Source of the DNA: Rhizobium esperanzae
GTDB lineage: Bacteria > Pseudomonadota > Alphaproteobacteria > Rhizobiales > Rhizobiaceae
Direction: 5' to 3'
Assembly (NCBI RefSeq): GCF_002204185.1
Contig: NZ_MXPU01000013.1
Coordinates: forward strand, 62,001-126,000
Length of the DNA stretch: 64,000 nt
A program made the position numbers and the translations under genes. The notes below the pieces were generated by a model that saw only the letters and a program-made list of their open reading frames with translations, was not told the origin of the DNA and did no database searches. Shown piece after piece: positions 25,936-35,125 of the stretch (positions within the stretch are counted from its first letter, which is position 1; the number at the start of each line of letters is the position of its first letter).

Positions 25936-25970
25936 GGGTCCTTGCCATCCGAGCCGACCGGCAAGGACCC
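25936..25970. terminator. Hairpin between convergent holC and dehydrogenase gene
   Basis: Perfect 11-bp stem GGGTCCTTGCC / GGCAAGGACCC with a 13-base loop, 2 bp after the holC stop and 8 bp before the stop of the minus-strand gene. No T run on either strand, so it may act as a stability element or a weak bidirectional terminator. Confidence 0.5.
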
Positions 25971-25978
25971 CAAATGAC

Positions 25979-26905
25979 TCAGTCGTGGAAGGCCTCGACA
26001 AACTTCCGCTTGCCGAGCATGAAGGCGTCGGCGACGTGGCGCAGAGGGGCGAGATCGACATCCGATTTCCCTGCCTTGATGATCTCGGCGAAGCGGCGAT
26101 AGAGCGAGGGATATTCCTGTTCCGGTTCGGCGAATGTCAGCTTACCGTCGATGGAAAGCTTGGCGCCGCCCTCGGAGAGGACCATTTGGCCGGCTGCCGT
26201 TTCCGCGACGATGTCCCAGCTCTGCTTGCCGGTCTGGCGCCAGTCGAATTCGGCATGAACCGGCAGGCCGTCTGCATCGCGGAAGTGAATGTCGGCGGCA
26301 ATCGGCGCATCGCGATTTTCCGGGAATTCCAGCACAGCCCCGGTGATGAAGACCGGCCGCGGCAGGATATGGGTGACGATCGACAGCGCATTGATGCCGG
26401 GATCGAAAACGCCGAGGCCGCCAGCCTGCCAGATCCAGTCCTGGTTCGGATGCCAGTGGCGGACATCCTCTTTCCACATCACATGCACGCTTTTGATCGT
26501 CGTCGAGGCAAGAAACGCCTTGGCGGCTTCGACGGCCGGCGCATAACGCGAATGCCAGCTGGCAAAAAGCGACGCGCCCTGCTTGTTCGCCAGCGCCTCG
26601 AGGTCGGCCACTTCGCTCAGCGTGGCGCCGGGCGGCTTTTCCAGGAAGACATGCTTGCCGGCGACGAGCGCCTTATAGGCGGCCTCGTAGCGGTATTGCG
26701 GCGGCATGCAGAGCGAAACGGCGTCGATCGAAGGCTCGGCATCGAGCATCGCCTCGATCGTCGTATAGCTGTTGATGCCTTCGACCGTGCCATGGCGGCT
26801 GGCTGTGGCGACGAGTTTGAAATCGGCGTTCTTGGCGATGGAGGGGAGGTGCTGGTCGCGGACGATCTTGCCGACGCCGACGATGGCGAGATTGATAGGG
26901 GACAT
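25979..26905 (-). CDS. L-arabinose / D-galactose 1-dehydrogenase-like (Gfo/Idh/MocA)
   Basis: 308 aa NAD(P)-dependent oxidoreductase. The N-terminal Rossmann motif VGVGKIVRDQHLPSI, AVSLCMPPQYRYEAA and the substrate-site VFLEKPPGATLSEV belong to the Gfo/Idh/MocA family. HSRYAPAVEAA, VMWKEDVRHWHPNQDWIW and GGLGVFDPGINALSI agree closely with what I recall of Azospirillum L-arabinose 1-dehydrogenase and Pseudomonas D-galactose 1-dehydrogenase. These enzymes make the sugar lactone in non-phosphorylating pentose/galactose oxidation. No lactonase, dehydratase or sugar transporter is nearby, so the gene seems to work with pathway genes elsewhere. Confidence 0.85.
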   Translation of the reverse strand: MSPINLAIVGVGKIVRDQHLPSIAKNADFKLVATASRHGTVEGINSYTTIEAMLDAEPSIDAVSLCMPPQYRYEAAYKALVAGKHVFLEKPPGATLSEVADLEALANKQGASLFASWHSRYAPAVEAAKAFLASTTIKSVHVMWKEDVRHWHPNQDWIWQAGGLGVFDPGINALSIVTHILPRPVFITGAVLEFPENRDAPIAADIHFRDADGLPVHAEFDWRQTGKQSWDIVAETAAGQMVLSEGGAKLSIDGKLTFAEPEQEYPSLYRRFAEIIKAGKSDVDLAPLRHVADAFMLGKRKFVEAFHD

Positions 26906-27004
26906 GGTGTTTCGCTCGAACCTGTGAAAAGTATGATTTATTGCGCTTCTTGTAGCAGAAAGAGGAGCGCCGACAAGCTCTCCCTTCCATTCTATTGCAT
27001 CATC

Positions 27005-29047
27005 CTACGCCATGATGGTCTGGCGAAGGAAGCTGTAGCCCATCGCCGCGCGGGCGGCGCGCTCTTCGGAATTGCCGTCGCCACCATGCCCGCCAAGGCC
27101 GAATTCATGGAAGAGCGGCTTGTGTCCTTCCTCCTCCAGCCGGGCGGCAAAGCGGCGCGCATGCGAGGGATGAACGCGGTCGTCATTGGTTGAGCTTTCG
27201 ATATAGATCGGCGGATAGGCGATCTCGCTTGCCGGCCTTATATTGTGGAGCGGCGAATAACCGAGCATGAAGTCCCGATCCACCGGGACCTCGGGATCGC
27301 CATATTCGTCCATCCATGCCTGCCCTGCGCTGAACAGATGGAAGCGCGTCATATCGAGCACCGGCACCTGGCACCAGATCGCGCCGAAATCATGCGGATA
27401 GCGCGTCAGCATCACGCCGGTCAGCAGGCCGCCATTGCTGCCTCCCTGGCAGGCGATCCGCGCGGGCACGGTGTAGCCGCGGGCGACGAGATCGCGGGCA
27501 ATGGCGACGAAATCGGCAAAGGCTTTGTCTCGTCCCTGCCGCTTGGCGCTGCGATACCAGTCGGGTCCGAATTCGCCGCCGCCGCGGATATAGGCCTGTA
27601 CATAGGCGCCGCCTTGTTCAAGCCAGCGGCCTGTCACGCCGGAATAATTCGGCGACAGCGAAACGTCGAAGCCGCCATAGCCGTAGATCAGCACCGGCAA
27701 CGCGCCCTTGGTCCACTGTCGCGGCAGCACCAGCCGGTAGGCAACCCTGGTCCCGTCTTCGGAAATCGCCTCGAGCAGCTCGGATGACATGCCGTTGGCA
27801 TCGAAATAGCTCGGAGCTGCGGCGACGAAAATCGGCTCGGCCTCCTTGCTGCGGTCCGACAGCTCGAGGCGGTAACACGCCGGAGGTTGCAGGAAACCCT
27901 GGCCGATGATGCAGAGCGTATCGTCGCCAAGATGCAGATCCGCATAGAGCGGCCTGAAATGCGCCGTCTGCATATCCGCCGGCAACGCGATCTCGCGCTG
28001 TTCGGCATCGGGCCTCGTCAGATCGAGCACCATGAGACGCGGGCGCAGCCGATCGGAGATAATGAACACGCACCACTCGCGCATCAGCATCATCTGCGAA
28101 ACGGACTGGCCCTCGCCAGGCTGAAACAGGATCCGTTCCGGCCCGAGCGGACATGTCGCCGAGCTGGGATCGAAGCGCTGCAGCACCAGGCTGCCTGTCG
28201 CAACGCGCTCATCGGTCTTTGCCCTCCAGAGGCAGTGATCGTGATTGAACTGGAAGTCCACCTCCCTGGGCAGATCGATGCGCCGCTGCGTGCCGTCGTC
28301 GGCAGTCAGGAAGGCGCTGGCAACGCCGATCTCATGGGCAGCGACGAAGATGTCGATCAATCCGGCATCCGGCGAAGCGCCCGACAGGGCAGGGTCGATG
28401 ATGAGATTGTAGCCGTAGACGTCCTCGTTGGCGGCTTCGAACATCACGGCGGCATCTTCCGGCCGCTGCCCGCGCTTCAGCCGCCGCCCGACCCGCGGCC
28501 ATCCGGAGCGGGTCGCCGAAAATCGGTCTATCGAACCGAAATAGCAGATCTCGTCGCGGCTCAGCCAATTGGCGTGCGATCGTGCCGCAGGCGTGTCGAA
28601 ACCGCCCTCGACGATCCGTTTGCGCTCGGCGTCGAATTCGAGAAGGCGGACGAGGTCTGAGCCGCCGTCCGAAAGCGTGAGCAGCACGCGCGTCGGCTCC
28701 CACGGGCAGGTGACGGCGCCGCGCCAGCTCCAACGCTTGCCTTCGGCGAGGCAGAAGGCGTCGAGATCGAAGACCGGCTCCCAATCGGCCTCCGGCAACG
28801 GCTGCTGGCTGGCTGTCAGGCGCAGCCAGACGCCGAGAGGATTGTCCTTGGACTGGCGAAAATCGAACAGCCATCCGCCACGGCGCATCGGTACGATCAG
28901 CCTGTCCTGCCGCTCAATCAGCGCTTTGATCGCGTCGCGATCCCTGGCGAATTCCGGTGTTCTCAGCGCCGCATCGGAGAGCGCGTTGCGCTCGGTGACG
29001 AACTGGCGCGTGCGTGGGTCTTCGTCCGTTTCGAGATGAAGGTTCAT
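27005..29047 (-). CDS. Prolyl oligopeptidase family serine peptidase (S9)
   Basis: 680 aa without a signal peptide, so probably cytoplasmic. The first 390 residues read as a beta-propeller that filters substrates by size; the C-terminal alpha/beta hydrolase domain contains VLIYGYGGFDVSLSPNYS, the nucleophile motif GGSNGG (Ser about residue 537), and the catalytic His segment FGLGGHGGDGN near the end. Length agrees with prolyl endopeptidases (680-720 aa), which cleave short proline-containing peptides. It stands alone, between the dehydrogenase gene and a rhizobial repeat. Confidence 0.92.
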   Translation of the reverse strand: MNLHLETDEDPRTRQFVTERNALSDAALRTPEFARDRDAIKALIERQDRLIVPMRRGGWLFDFRQSKDNPLGVWLRLTASQQPLPEADWEPVFDLDAFCLAEGKRWSWRGAVTCPWEPTRVLLTLSDGGSDLVRLLEFDAERKRIVEGGFDTPAARSHANWLSRDEICYFGSIDRFSATRSGWPRVGRRLKRGQRPEDAAVMFEAANEDVYGYNLIIDPALSGASPDAGLIDIFVAAHEIGVASAFLTADDGTQRRIDLPREVDFQFNHDHCLWRAKTDERVATGSLVLQRFDPSSATCPLGPERILFQPGEGQSVSQMMLMREWCVFIISDRLRPRLMVLDLTRPDAEQREIALPADMQTAHFRPLYADLHLGDDTLCIIGQGFLQPPACYRLELSDRSKEAEPIFVAAAPSYFDANGMSSELLEAISEDGTRVAYRLVLPRQWTKGALPVLIYGYGGFDVSLSPNYSGVTGRWLEQGGAYVQAYIRGGGEFGPDWYRSAKRQGRDKAFADFVAIARDLVARGYTVPARIACQGGSNGGLLTGVMLTRYPHDFGAIWCQVPVLDMTRFHLFSAGQAWMDEYGDPEVPVDRDFMLGYSPLHNIRPASEIAYPPIYIESSTNDDRVHPSHARRFAARLEEEGHKPLFHEFGLGGHGGDGNSEERAARAAMGYSFLRQTIMA

Positions 29048-29080
29048 GTTCGACCGGCCGGCTCCTGTTGATGGTGAAGT

Positions 29081-29130
29081 GACGGCGTCCTTTAAGACGC
29101 CGAAAGACGCTGTAGCACTTTGATTTGTCC
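29081..29130. repeat. Rhizobial intergenic repeat (GCGTCYTTAAAGGACGC type)
   Basis: GCGTCCTTTAAGACGC forms a hairpin (29085-29100), followed by CGCTGTAGCACTTTGATTTG. I recognise this combination as a common intergenic repeat of Rhizobium chromosomes. It lies in the 104-bp gap between the LLM monooxygenase stop and the peptidase start, both on the minus strand. Confidence 0.55.
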
Positions 29131-29151
29131 AGGAGCCAATATTTCGTAGAG

Positions 29152-30456
29152 TTAGGGCGAAATTGCTGCCGGCCGCGTAAGGCCGAGATGTTCGCGAAGA
29201 GTTGAGCCACCATATTCCCTGCGAAACAGGCCGCGTTCCTGCAGGATCGGCACGACCAGTTGCGTGAAGTCTTCCAGGCCTCCGGGGAAAAACGGCGGCA
29301 TGACGTTGAAGCCGTCGGCGGCGCGGCTGTCAAACCATTGCTGCATCCTGTCGGCAATCTCGACCGGCGTGCCAAGGACGATATGGTGGCCGCGGCCGGC
29401 GGCAACCCGCAGCGCGAGTTGTCGGACCGTCAGGTTCTCGCGCCTTGCCAGCGCGGTCAGCAGTTCGGCGCGGCTGCGCAATTGGTCGGAGATCGGCAGA
29501 TCGGGCAGCGGGCCATCGAGATCGTATTCGGCAAGGCTGTGGCCGATGCGTTCTTCCAGAAGCGGCATGGCGCTTTTGATGTCCGTCCACCTGTCGAGTT
29601 CTGCAAGCTTGTCCGCGGCCTCCCTGGTCGTGCGGCCGATCACCGGCAGGAAGCCCGGCATGACGGCGACGTCGTCCGGCCGCCGCCCGAAGCGAGCGAC
29701 ACGCTCCTTGAGGCTTCTGTAAAAAGCCTGCGCCTCTTCGAGGCTCTGCTGTGCGGTGAACACCACGTCGGCGGTGCGGGCGGCAAGATCCTGGCCCGGC
29801 CCGGACGAGCCGGCCTGGATCAGGATCGGGTGGGCCTGCGGTGGGCGCGGAATATTCAGCGGTCCCTTGACGGAGAAATACTTACCCTTGTGATCGAGGA
29901 CACGGAGCTTGGCCGGGTCGGCGTAGACGCCGCTCTGCTTGTCCTTGACGAAGGCATCGTCGTCCCAGCTGTCCCAGAGCCCGCGCACGACGTCGACGAA
30001 TTCCTCGGCCACGGCGTACCGCTCGTCATGCTCGGGATGGGCCTTAGAGAAATTGTTCGCCGTGCGGGCATAGGAGGTCGTGACGATATTCCAGGCGGCG
30101 CGGCCGTGGCTCAGGTGGTCGATCGAGGCGAAGGCGCGGGCGGTGTGGTAAGGCTCTCCGTAGGTCGTCGACGTCGTTGCCGCCAGCCCGATCTTGTCGG
30201 TCACCATGGCCAGCGCCGAAAGCAGCGTCAGCGGTTCGAAGCGTGCGATCGTCGATGGATGCGCATCGGCGCCGCTGGTCAGTCCGTCGGCCAGGAAGAC
30301 CATATCGAACTTCGCCGCCTCGGCCATCGCGGACACGCGTCTCAGCAAGTCGAAATTCTCGCTGCCCGCCTCGGCGTGAGGATGACGCCAGCCGGATACG
30401 TGGTGGCCGGCCCCTTGCAGGAACAGGCCCAGATGGATTTCTCTCTTGCGGGTCAT
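29152..30456 (-). CDS. LLM-class flavin monooxygenase (NtaA/SnaA/DszA family)
   Basis: 434 aa two-component FMNH2-dependent monooxygenase. REIHLGLFLQGAGHHVSGWRHP at the N terminus, FDMVFLADGL, ARAFASIDHLSHGRAAWNIVTT and ILIQAGSSGPGQDLAA are typical of the NtaA/SnaA/DszA/YxeK branch, which oxidises N- or S-containing organic compounds with FMNH2 from a separate reductase. No reductase gene is adjacent. Translation from ATG 30456 is preferred; the frame also opens at a TTG (30474) overlapping the MmgE/PrpD stop. Last gene of an importer operon whose content matches the B. subtilis yxe operon. Confidence 0.92.
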   Translation of the reverse strand: MTRKREIHLGLFLQGAGHHVSGWRHPHAEAGSENFDLLRRVSAMAEAAKFDMVFLADGLTSGADAHPSTIARFEPLTLLSALAMVTDKIGLAATTSTTYGEPYHTARAFASIDHLSHGRAAWNIVTTSYARTANNFSKAHPEHDERYAVAEEFVDVVRGLWDSWDDDAFVKDKQSGVYADPAKLRVLDHKGKYFSVKGPLNIPRPPQAHPILIQAGSSGPGQDLAARTADVVFTAQQSLEEAQAFYRSLKERVARFGRRPDDVAVMPGFLPVIGRTTREAADKLAELDRWTDIKSAMPLLEERIGHSLAEYDLDGPLPDLPISDQLRSRAELLTALARRENLTVRQLALRVAAGRGHHIVLGTPVEIADRMQQWFDSRAADGFNVMPPFFPGGLEDFTQLVVPILQERGLFRREYGGSTLREHLGLTRPAAISP

Positions 30457-30470
30457 GGGAAAATCTTTCG

Positions 30471-31829
30471 TCAAACGTGGTTTCGGGTGCCGTCCTGGTT
30501 GAGCAGGGCCAGCAGCTGGCGAAGGTCGGCGGCGCTGTGCATGGTCCGGACGAGTGAGGGGATGTCGGCGAAGGCCGGATGGCGACCGGTCGCGTCACGA
30601 AATTTTTCCGTCGGATCGGTCAGCCCCGGCAGGCCGTCAAAACGGCGCTGCATCGTGCTGCCGTCGGAAAGCGTAATATCGACAATGACGAACCGTGTCT
30701 GCGGATCGCTCGACATGCGCGGCGCGGTCTCGTCATGGCGCCGGCCGGCGCGCTCGGCAAGCGCCATCAGGCGCGGCTCGACCGGCCTCCCGTCGAAATG
30801 ATCAAGCCGCAAGCTCCCGTCGATGAGGGCTGCGGCGAACACATATTCCGGGCTGAAGCGCGCCTCGATGCCGTTGGTGGGCCTGCTCACCACCAAGGCT
30901 GCGTCGGCACCGGGCGGATAGGTAAAGGTGATGCGCGCGATTGCCTCTGCGCGCAGGCCTTCCCGGTTGAGATCGATGCCGAGAGACGCGACCGGATGGC
31001 TGGCTGTGCAACAGGGATAGGCCTTCAGCGTCAGCCCTGGCGCGACGATCTGCCAGGGCGAGCCCCAGTTCTCGGTCAAGGCGGACAGGCGTTCCGCTCC
31101 GAAGGCAAAGACCGAATGGAAGCCGACCGCATTATCGAGGAAATCGGATGCGCCGCTAAAACCCGCAGCCGCCAGACGTGCCGACAGGAGCCCGGATCGG
31201 GCCGCCATGCCGGCGTGATAAGCTTTGGCGTCATTGCCGAACTGCAGCCGCAGGCCCGACGATTGCGTTGCCGCAAGGCCCAGTGCGACAGCGGTCTCGC
31301 CTACAGAGGCGCGCGTCAGATGGGCAATTGCGGCTGCCGCGCCTAAGGTGCCAAGCGTTGCCGTGGCATGAAACCCCGTCTCGTAGTGCTTCGAGCCGAG
31401 CGACAATCCCAAGCGCGCCATGGCTTCGAGCCCGACGATATAGGAGGCGACCAGCGCCTCCGCGGAAAAACTCCGCTCGGCAGCGAGCGCCAGCAGAGCT
31501 GGAAGGATCACCGTTGTCGGATGGCCACGCACGCTTGCATGCACGTCGTCATAATCGAGCACATGGCCGGCATAGCCGTTGACAATTGACGCCGCCAGCG
31601 GATCGGTTCGGCGCGCACATCCAATCAGGATCGCGTCACCTGGCAGATTGGCGCCGACCGCCTCGGTCAGGAGGCCAGTCGTGTCGTCTCGGGCGCCGGC
31701 AATCGCGCAGGCGAGAAAATCGATGATCGCCAGACGGGCAGCGTCCATCGCTGCGGAATCCTTCAGCGGATCCGATGAGACGATTGCTTCGGCGAATGCC
31801 GAGGTCAGTGGAGCCGACGGTCTGGTCAT
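30471..31829 (-). CDS. MmgE/PrpD family protein
   Basis: 452 aa, related to 2-methylcitrate dehydratase (PrpD), MmgE, cis-aconitate decarboxylase and YxeQ. The family region AIIDFLACAIAGARDD, NGYAGHVLDYDDVHASVRGHP, HATATLGTLGAAAAIAHLT and KAYPCCTASHPVASLGIDL is intact. It overlaps the ATPase gene by 4 bp upstream and lies 15 bp before the monooxygenase, so it belongs to the importer operon rather than to a propionate pathway; no prpB or prpC is nearby. The likely reaction is a hydro-lyase or isomerase step on a dicarboxylate-like intermediate, inferred from the family. Confidence 0.9.
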   Translation of the reverse strand: MTRPSAPLTSAFAEAIVSSDPLKDSAAMDAARLAIIDFLACAIAGARDDTTGLLTEAVGANLPGDAILIGCARRTDPLAASIVNGYAGHVLDYDDVHASVRGHPTTVILPALLALAAERSFSAEALVASYIVGLEAMARLGLSLGSKHYETGFHATATLGTLGAAAAIAHLTRASVGETAVALGLAATQSSGLRLQFGNDAKAYHAGMAARSGLLSARLAAAGFSGASDFLDNAVGFHSVFAFGAERLSALTENWGSPWQIVAPGLTLKAYPCCTASHPVASLGIDLNREGLRAEAIARITFTYPPGADAALVVSRPTNGIEARFSPEYVFAAALIDGSLRLDHFDGRPVEPRLMALAERAGRRHDETAPRMSSDPQTRFVIVDITLSDGSTMQRRFDGLPGLTDPTEKFRDATGRHPAFADIPSLVRTMHSAADLRQLLALLNQDGTRNHV

Positions 31830-32623
31830 GACAGTTCCCGGACAGCTTCGCTGCGAACCGTTCCGCGTCCGCCGGAAAGGCCGCCGACGAATTGACGGAT
31901 GCGAGGATTGTCGAACGCATGGAATATCTCCTCGGGGGAGCCTTGGGCGACGATCCGCCCGTTCTCCGTGAAGACGACTGTATCGCTGATCTCTTCGGCG
32001 AAGCGCATTTCATGCGTCACCAGGATGCTGGTCATGCCGTCGCGGATGAGGTCACGGATCACCGCCAGCACTTCGCCCACCGTCTCTGGATCGAGCGCCG
32101 AGGTCACTTCGTCGAACAGCACCAGTTCCGGCCTCATCGCCAGCGCGCGGGCAATCGCGACGCGCTGCTGCTGGCCGCCGGAAAGCTGGCCGGGATAAGC
32201 GCCTGCCTTTTCCGACAGCCTCACCTTTTCGAGCAGGTCGCGCGCCAATTTTTCCGCTTCGTCCTGCCCGACGCCCAGAATGCGGGTTGGAGCCAGCACG
32301 ATATTGTCCAGAACCGTCAGGTGCGGAAAGAGATTATATTGCTGGAAGACGATGCCGACGCGCTTGCGCAACGCAATACGTTCGCTTTCCGCGGTCAACC
32401 GGTCGACTTGGGTACCACCGACCGTGATGCGGCCGCGCTGCGGCGTCACCAGTGCGTTGATGCAGCGCAGAATCGTCGACTTTCCCGAGCCGGACGGGCC
32501 GATGATGGAAACCGCATTGCCCCTGTTGACGGTCAGGTCGATACCCCTCAGCACCTCGGTCTGGCCGAAGGAAAGGTGTACGTCTTCCAGTCGTACGATC
32601 GCGTCGTCGCTTTTTGTGTTCAT
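31826..32623 (-). CDS. Polar amino acid ABC transporter ATPase
   Basis: 265 aa ATPase of the GlnQ/HisP type. Walker A GPSGSGKST (42-50), Q-loop VFQQYNLFPHLTV, signature LSGGQQQR, Walker B LVLFDEVTSALDPE and the switch His in LVTHEMRFA are complete. It overlaps the upstream permease and downstream MmgE/PrpD genes by 4 bp each, so it is tightly coupled in a binding protein-permease-permease-ATPase-enzyme operon. The ATPase drives uptake of the solute bound by the periplasmic protein at 34185-35015. Confidence 0.95.
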   Translation of the reverse strand: MNTKSDDAIVRLEDVHLSFGQTEVLRGIDLTVNRGNAVSIIGPSGSGKSTILRCINALVTPQRGRITVGGTQVDRLTAESERIALRKRVGIVFQQYNLFPHLTVLDNIVLAPTRILGVGQDEAEKLARDLLEKVRLSEKAGAYPGQLSGGQQQRVAIARALAMRPELVLFDEVTSALDPETVGEVLAVIRDLIRDGMTSILVTHEMRFAEEISDTVVFTENGRIVAQGSPEEIFHAFDNPRIRQFVGGLSGGRGTVRSEAVRELS

Positions 32624-33417
32624 TGTCTCATCCTGGAGCCCGCGTTGAAGCGCCGCTCAAGGCGTCGGGTCAGGCGGGCGATCGGGTAGCAAAGCGTGAA
32701 GAAGGCGGCCATCACCGCGATGTAGGCGATGATCGTGAAATCGAGCCGGCGCACGGCCGTGCTGGCATCGGTCGCCGCATGCAATAATTCATGCACGCCG
32801 ACCAGCGAGGCAAGCGAGGTGCCCATCGTGATGGAGGCTAATATGTTCATCCAAGGCGGCAGCGAGCGCCGCAGGCATTGCGGCAGGATAATCCAGCGCA
32901 GCGCCTGGCTGCGGGAAAAACCGAGCCCCTTTGCCGCTTCCCATTGCGTGGTCGGGATCGAAAGGATGGCGCCGCGGGTGATCTCGGCCACATAGGCGCT
33001 GGCCGGTATGGCAAGTCCGATCACAGCTTTCACCCAATCGGGGAAGGGCAGGTAGTTGCCGAACACGACGATCTCGAAGGGAAAGATATACGTCGTGGCG
33101 AAAATCAGCACGAGATGCGGGGCATTGCGGAAGGCCTGCACATAGGCAACGACCGGGTAGCGCACCGCCCTGTAGGGCACCAGTTGAAGAATGCCGAATA
33201 GGGTTCCGATCACCGTTCCCAGCGTCATCGCACTGAGGCTGATGACGACATTCATCAGGAAGCCGGAGGCGAGATACGGGAGCCACTCCACCAGTTCGCG
33301 CCCAAGGGTGAGATCGGCCAGCGACCAGAGGAGAATGACGGCAGGGAGTGCTGCGAAGCCGATATTGCGCAGCAGGTGGCCGCTGTTGCGCGGCTCGGAA
33401 AGCGCCACTGCCGTCAT
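32620..33417 (-). CDS. Polar amino acid ABC transporter permease 2
   Basis: 265 aa HisM/GlnP-type permease with about five helices. The EAA coupling loop appears as TTQWEAAKGLGFSRSQALRWIILPQCLR, and MNVVISLSAMTLGTVIGTLFG marks the first core helices. The ATG at 33417 overlaps the preceding permease stop (ATGA); the longer open frame upstream is inside that gene and is not used. Pairs with the next permease to form the heterodimeric channel. Confidence 0.93.
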   Translation of the reverse strand: MTAVALSEPRNSGHLLRNIGFAALPAVILLWSLADLTLGRELVEWLPYLASGFLMNVVISLSAMTLGTVIGTLFGILQLVPYRAVRYPVVAYVQAFRNAPHLVLIFATTYIFPFEIVVFGNYLPFPDWVKAVIGLAIPASAYVAEITRGAILSIPTTQWEAAKGLGFSRSQALRWIILPQCLRRSLPPWMNILASITMGTSLASLVGVHELLHAATDASTAVRRLDFTIIAYIAVMAAFFTLCYPIARLTRRLERRFNAGSRMRQ

Positions 33418-34160
33418 AGGCCATATCCCGGAACGGCGAGCTTGCGCTCCACCCACAGGCCGACGCGGGCGACGACGAGATTGATGATGCTGAAGAACAG
33501 CAGGATGACGATCATCAACGACACCACGTTGTCGCGCTGCGTCCACACCATGATCGAGGCATAGGTAATCTCGCTCACTGCAATCGCATTGCCCACCGTC
33601 GTCAGTTTCACGAGGTTGATGAGGTTGTTGACGATCGCCGGCAGCGACGCCCGGAACGCCAGGGGAATTTCGACGTAACGAAGGATCTGCAGCTTGCTGA
33701 AGCCGATGCCGCGCGCCGCCTCCACGGTCGAGGCCGGAACCGCTTCGATGCCGGCGCGGATCGCCTCGGCATGCAAGGCGGCGATGTGCAGCCCGACCAC
33801 CGCCACCACCCAGAAGAACGGTGTCAGCGGATTGTTCTGCGCGCCGCCGACCAGGTTTGACACGACGGTATTGAGGACGAGGAAGCTGAACATCAGTTGC
33901 ACCAGCGTCGGGGTGTTTCGGGTGATTTCGACGAAGGCGCGCACCGGCGCCGAGAGCCAGAGCCTGCCTGATGTCAGGCAGGCGGCAAACACCAGTCCGG
34001 CTATCAGGCTGACCGGGATCAACAAGGCGATCAGATAGAGCGTGGTTATGAAACCGTCACGCCAAATCTGCGCCTCGTAGCCCGTTGCCAGAAACTCGTA
34101 GTTCAGGCCGAGCCTGTTCGTCACGTCGACGAACAGGCTGGTTATGCCGCTATCCCACAT
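33414..34160 (-). CDS. Polar amino acid ABC transporter permease 1
   Basis: 248 aa inner-membrane permease of the His/Glu/Gln/Arg/opine type. FITTLYLIALLIPVSLIAGL, then RNTPTLVQLMFSFLVLN and the EAA loop STVEAARGIGFSKLQILRYV are clear. It starts 24 bp after the binding-protein stop and overlaps the second permease by 4 bp. Solute specificity cannot be told from the permease. Confidence 0.93.
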   Translation of the reverse strand: MWDSGITSLFVDVTNRLGLNYEFLATGYEAQIWRDGFITTLYLIALLIPVSLIAGLVFAACLTSGRLWLSAPVRAFVEITRNTPTLVQLMFSFLVLNTVVSNLVGGAQNNPLTPFFWVVAVVGLHIAALHAEAIRAGIEAVPASTVEAARGIGFSKLQILRYVEIPLAFRASLPAIVNNLINLVKLTTVGNAIAVSEITYASIMVWTQRDNVVSLMIVILLFFSIINLVVARVGLWVERKLAVPGYGL

Positions 34161-34184
34161 GTCGATCTACCAGTGCGAACCGTC

Positions 34185-35015
34185 TTATTTGCTGGCTGAC
34201 AGGGTTTTGCGCTCCTGCTCGAGATATTCGGTGTTGCTGAGCCTGTTCGCCTTGGCAAACTCCAGCAGCTTTCCCGACGTATGAAGCTGGCGGATCGTCT
34301 TATCGAGTGCCTCGGCCGTTTCCTTTTCGCCTTTGCGAACCCAGATGACGGAATCCGAAGGGATCAGTTCCGTCGGAAAGAGAATGGCGTAGTCCTTCCA
34401 GTCCTCAGGGCGATCCTGCAGCAGCAGGCCAAGGGTTGCGCCGACATGTACCGCAACCACGCAATTGCCGCCCTGCAGCGCCAGCAGGGACTCCGGCTGG
34501 CTTGGCAGGCCCTTTACCTCGGCGCCGTACTTTTCGATCAGCGGCTGAGTGAAATTCGACCCTTGCGAAACGCAGACCGGCTTTCCCTTGAGATCCGCCC
34601 AGTCCTTCAGGCCGCTGTCCTTGCGTCCGACGGCTGCGCCGCCGCTGCGGTCGTATGGCGTCGGCACCCAGTCGAGGACTTTGGCGCGATCCTCGGTATA
34701 TTGCATGTTGGCAATGAGGATATCGACCTTGCCCTGCTGGAGGAATTGAACCCGGTTCGGCGGCGTGACGGTGATCGTTTCGAGTTTGACGCCGAGATCG
34801 TCGGCCAGCGCTTTGGCGATATCGAGATTGTATCCCTTCTGCGTTTGCGACGTCGGATCGATATAGCCGAAGGGCGCGCCGGACAGGATGACGCCGACGG
34901 TGAGGGTGCCGCGGGCCTTGATGCGATCGAGCGTCGCATCGGCAAAGGCCTGCGTGGCCGCCAGCAGCGAAATCGACATGGCGAAAAGCGCCTTTGGCAG
35001 AACCTTACGTGACAT
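34185..35015 (-). CDS. Amino acid ABC transporter substrate-binding protein
   Basis: 276 aa periplasmic binding protein (SBP_bac_3). From ATG 35015 (TGGAG 8 bp upstream) residues 1-25 are a signal peptide ending TQAFADA. Then come RIKARGTLTVGVILSGAPFG, GYNLDIAKALADDLGV, DILIANMQYTEDRAKVLDWV and LKGKPVCVSQGSNF. The two-lobed fold binds a small polar amino acid or amino-acid-like compound. The comparable protein in the B. subtilis yxe operon (YxeM) binds an S-substituted cysteine; here that is only a hypothesis. Confidence 0.93.
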   Translation of the reverse strand: MSRKVLPKALFAMSISLLAATQAFADATLDRIKARGTLTVGVILSGAPFGYIDPTSQTQKGYNLDIAKALADDLGVKLETITVTPPNRVQFLQQGKVDILIANMQYTEDRAKVLDWVPTPYDRSGGAAVGRKDSGLKDWADLKGKPVCVSQGSNFTQPLIEKYGAEVKGLPSQPESLLALQGGNCVVAVHVGATLGLLLQDRPEDWKDYAILFPTELIPSDSVIWVRKGEKETAEALDKTIRQLHTSGKLLEFAKANRLSNTEYLEQERKTLSASK

Positions 35016-35125
35016 GTTTGAGCTCCATTTCGAAACGAAGGAAGGAAAGACAGGGATGGAAAAGAGAAGTCCGGATGACATCGAAAAAGCCGGCAATGGG
35101 GGTGGCGCTGCGGGCATGATCTCGC

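Noticed and set aside
30471..31829. 2-methylcitrate dehydratase PrpD of the propionate pathway
   Set aside because: No prpB, prpC or prpE nearby; overlap with an amino acid importer points to a different substrate.
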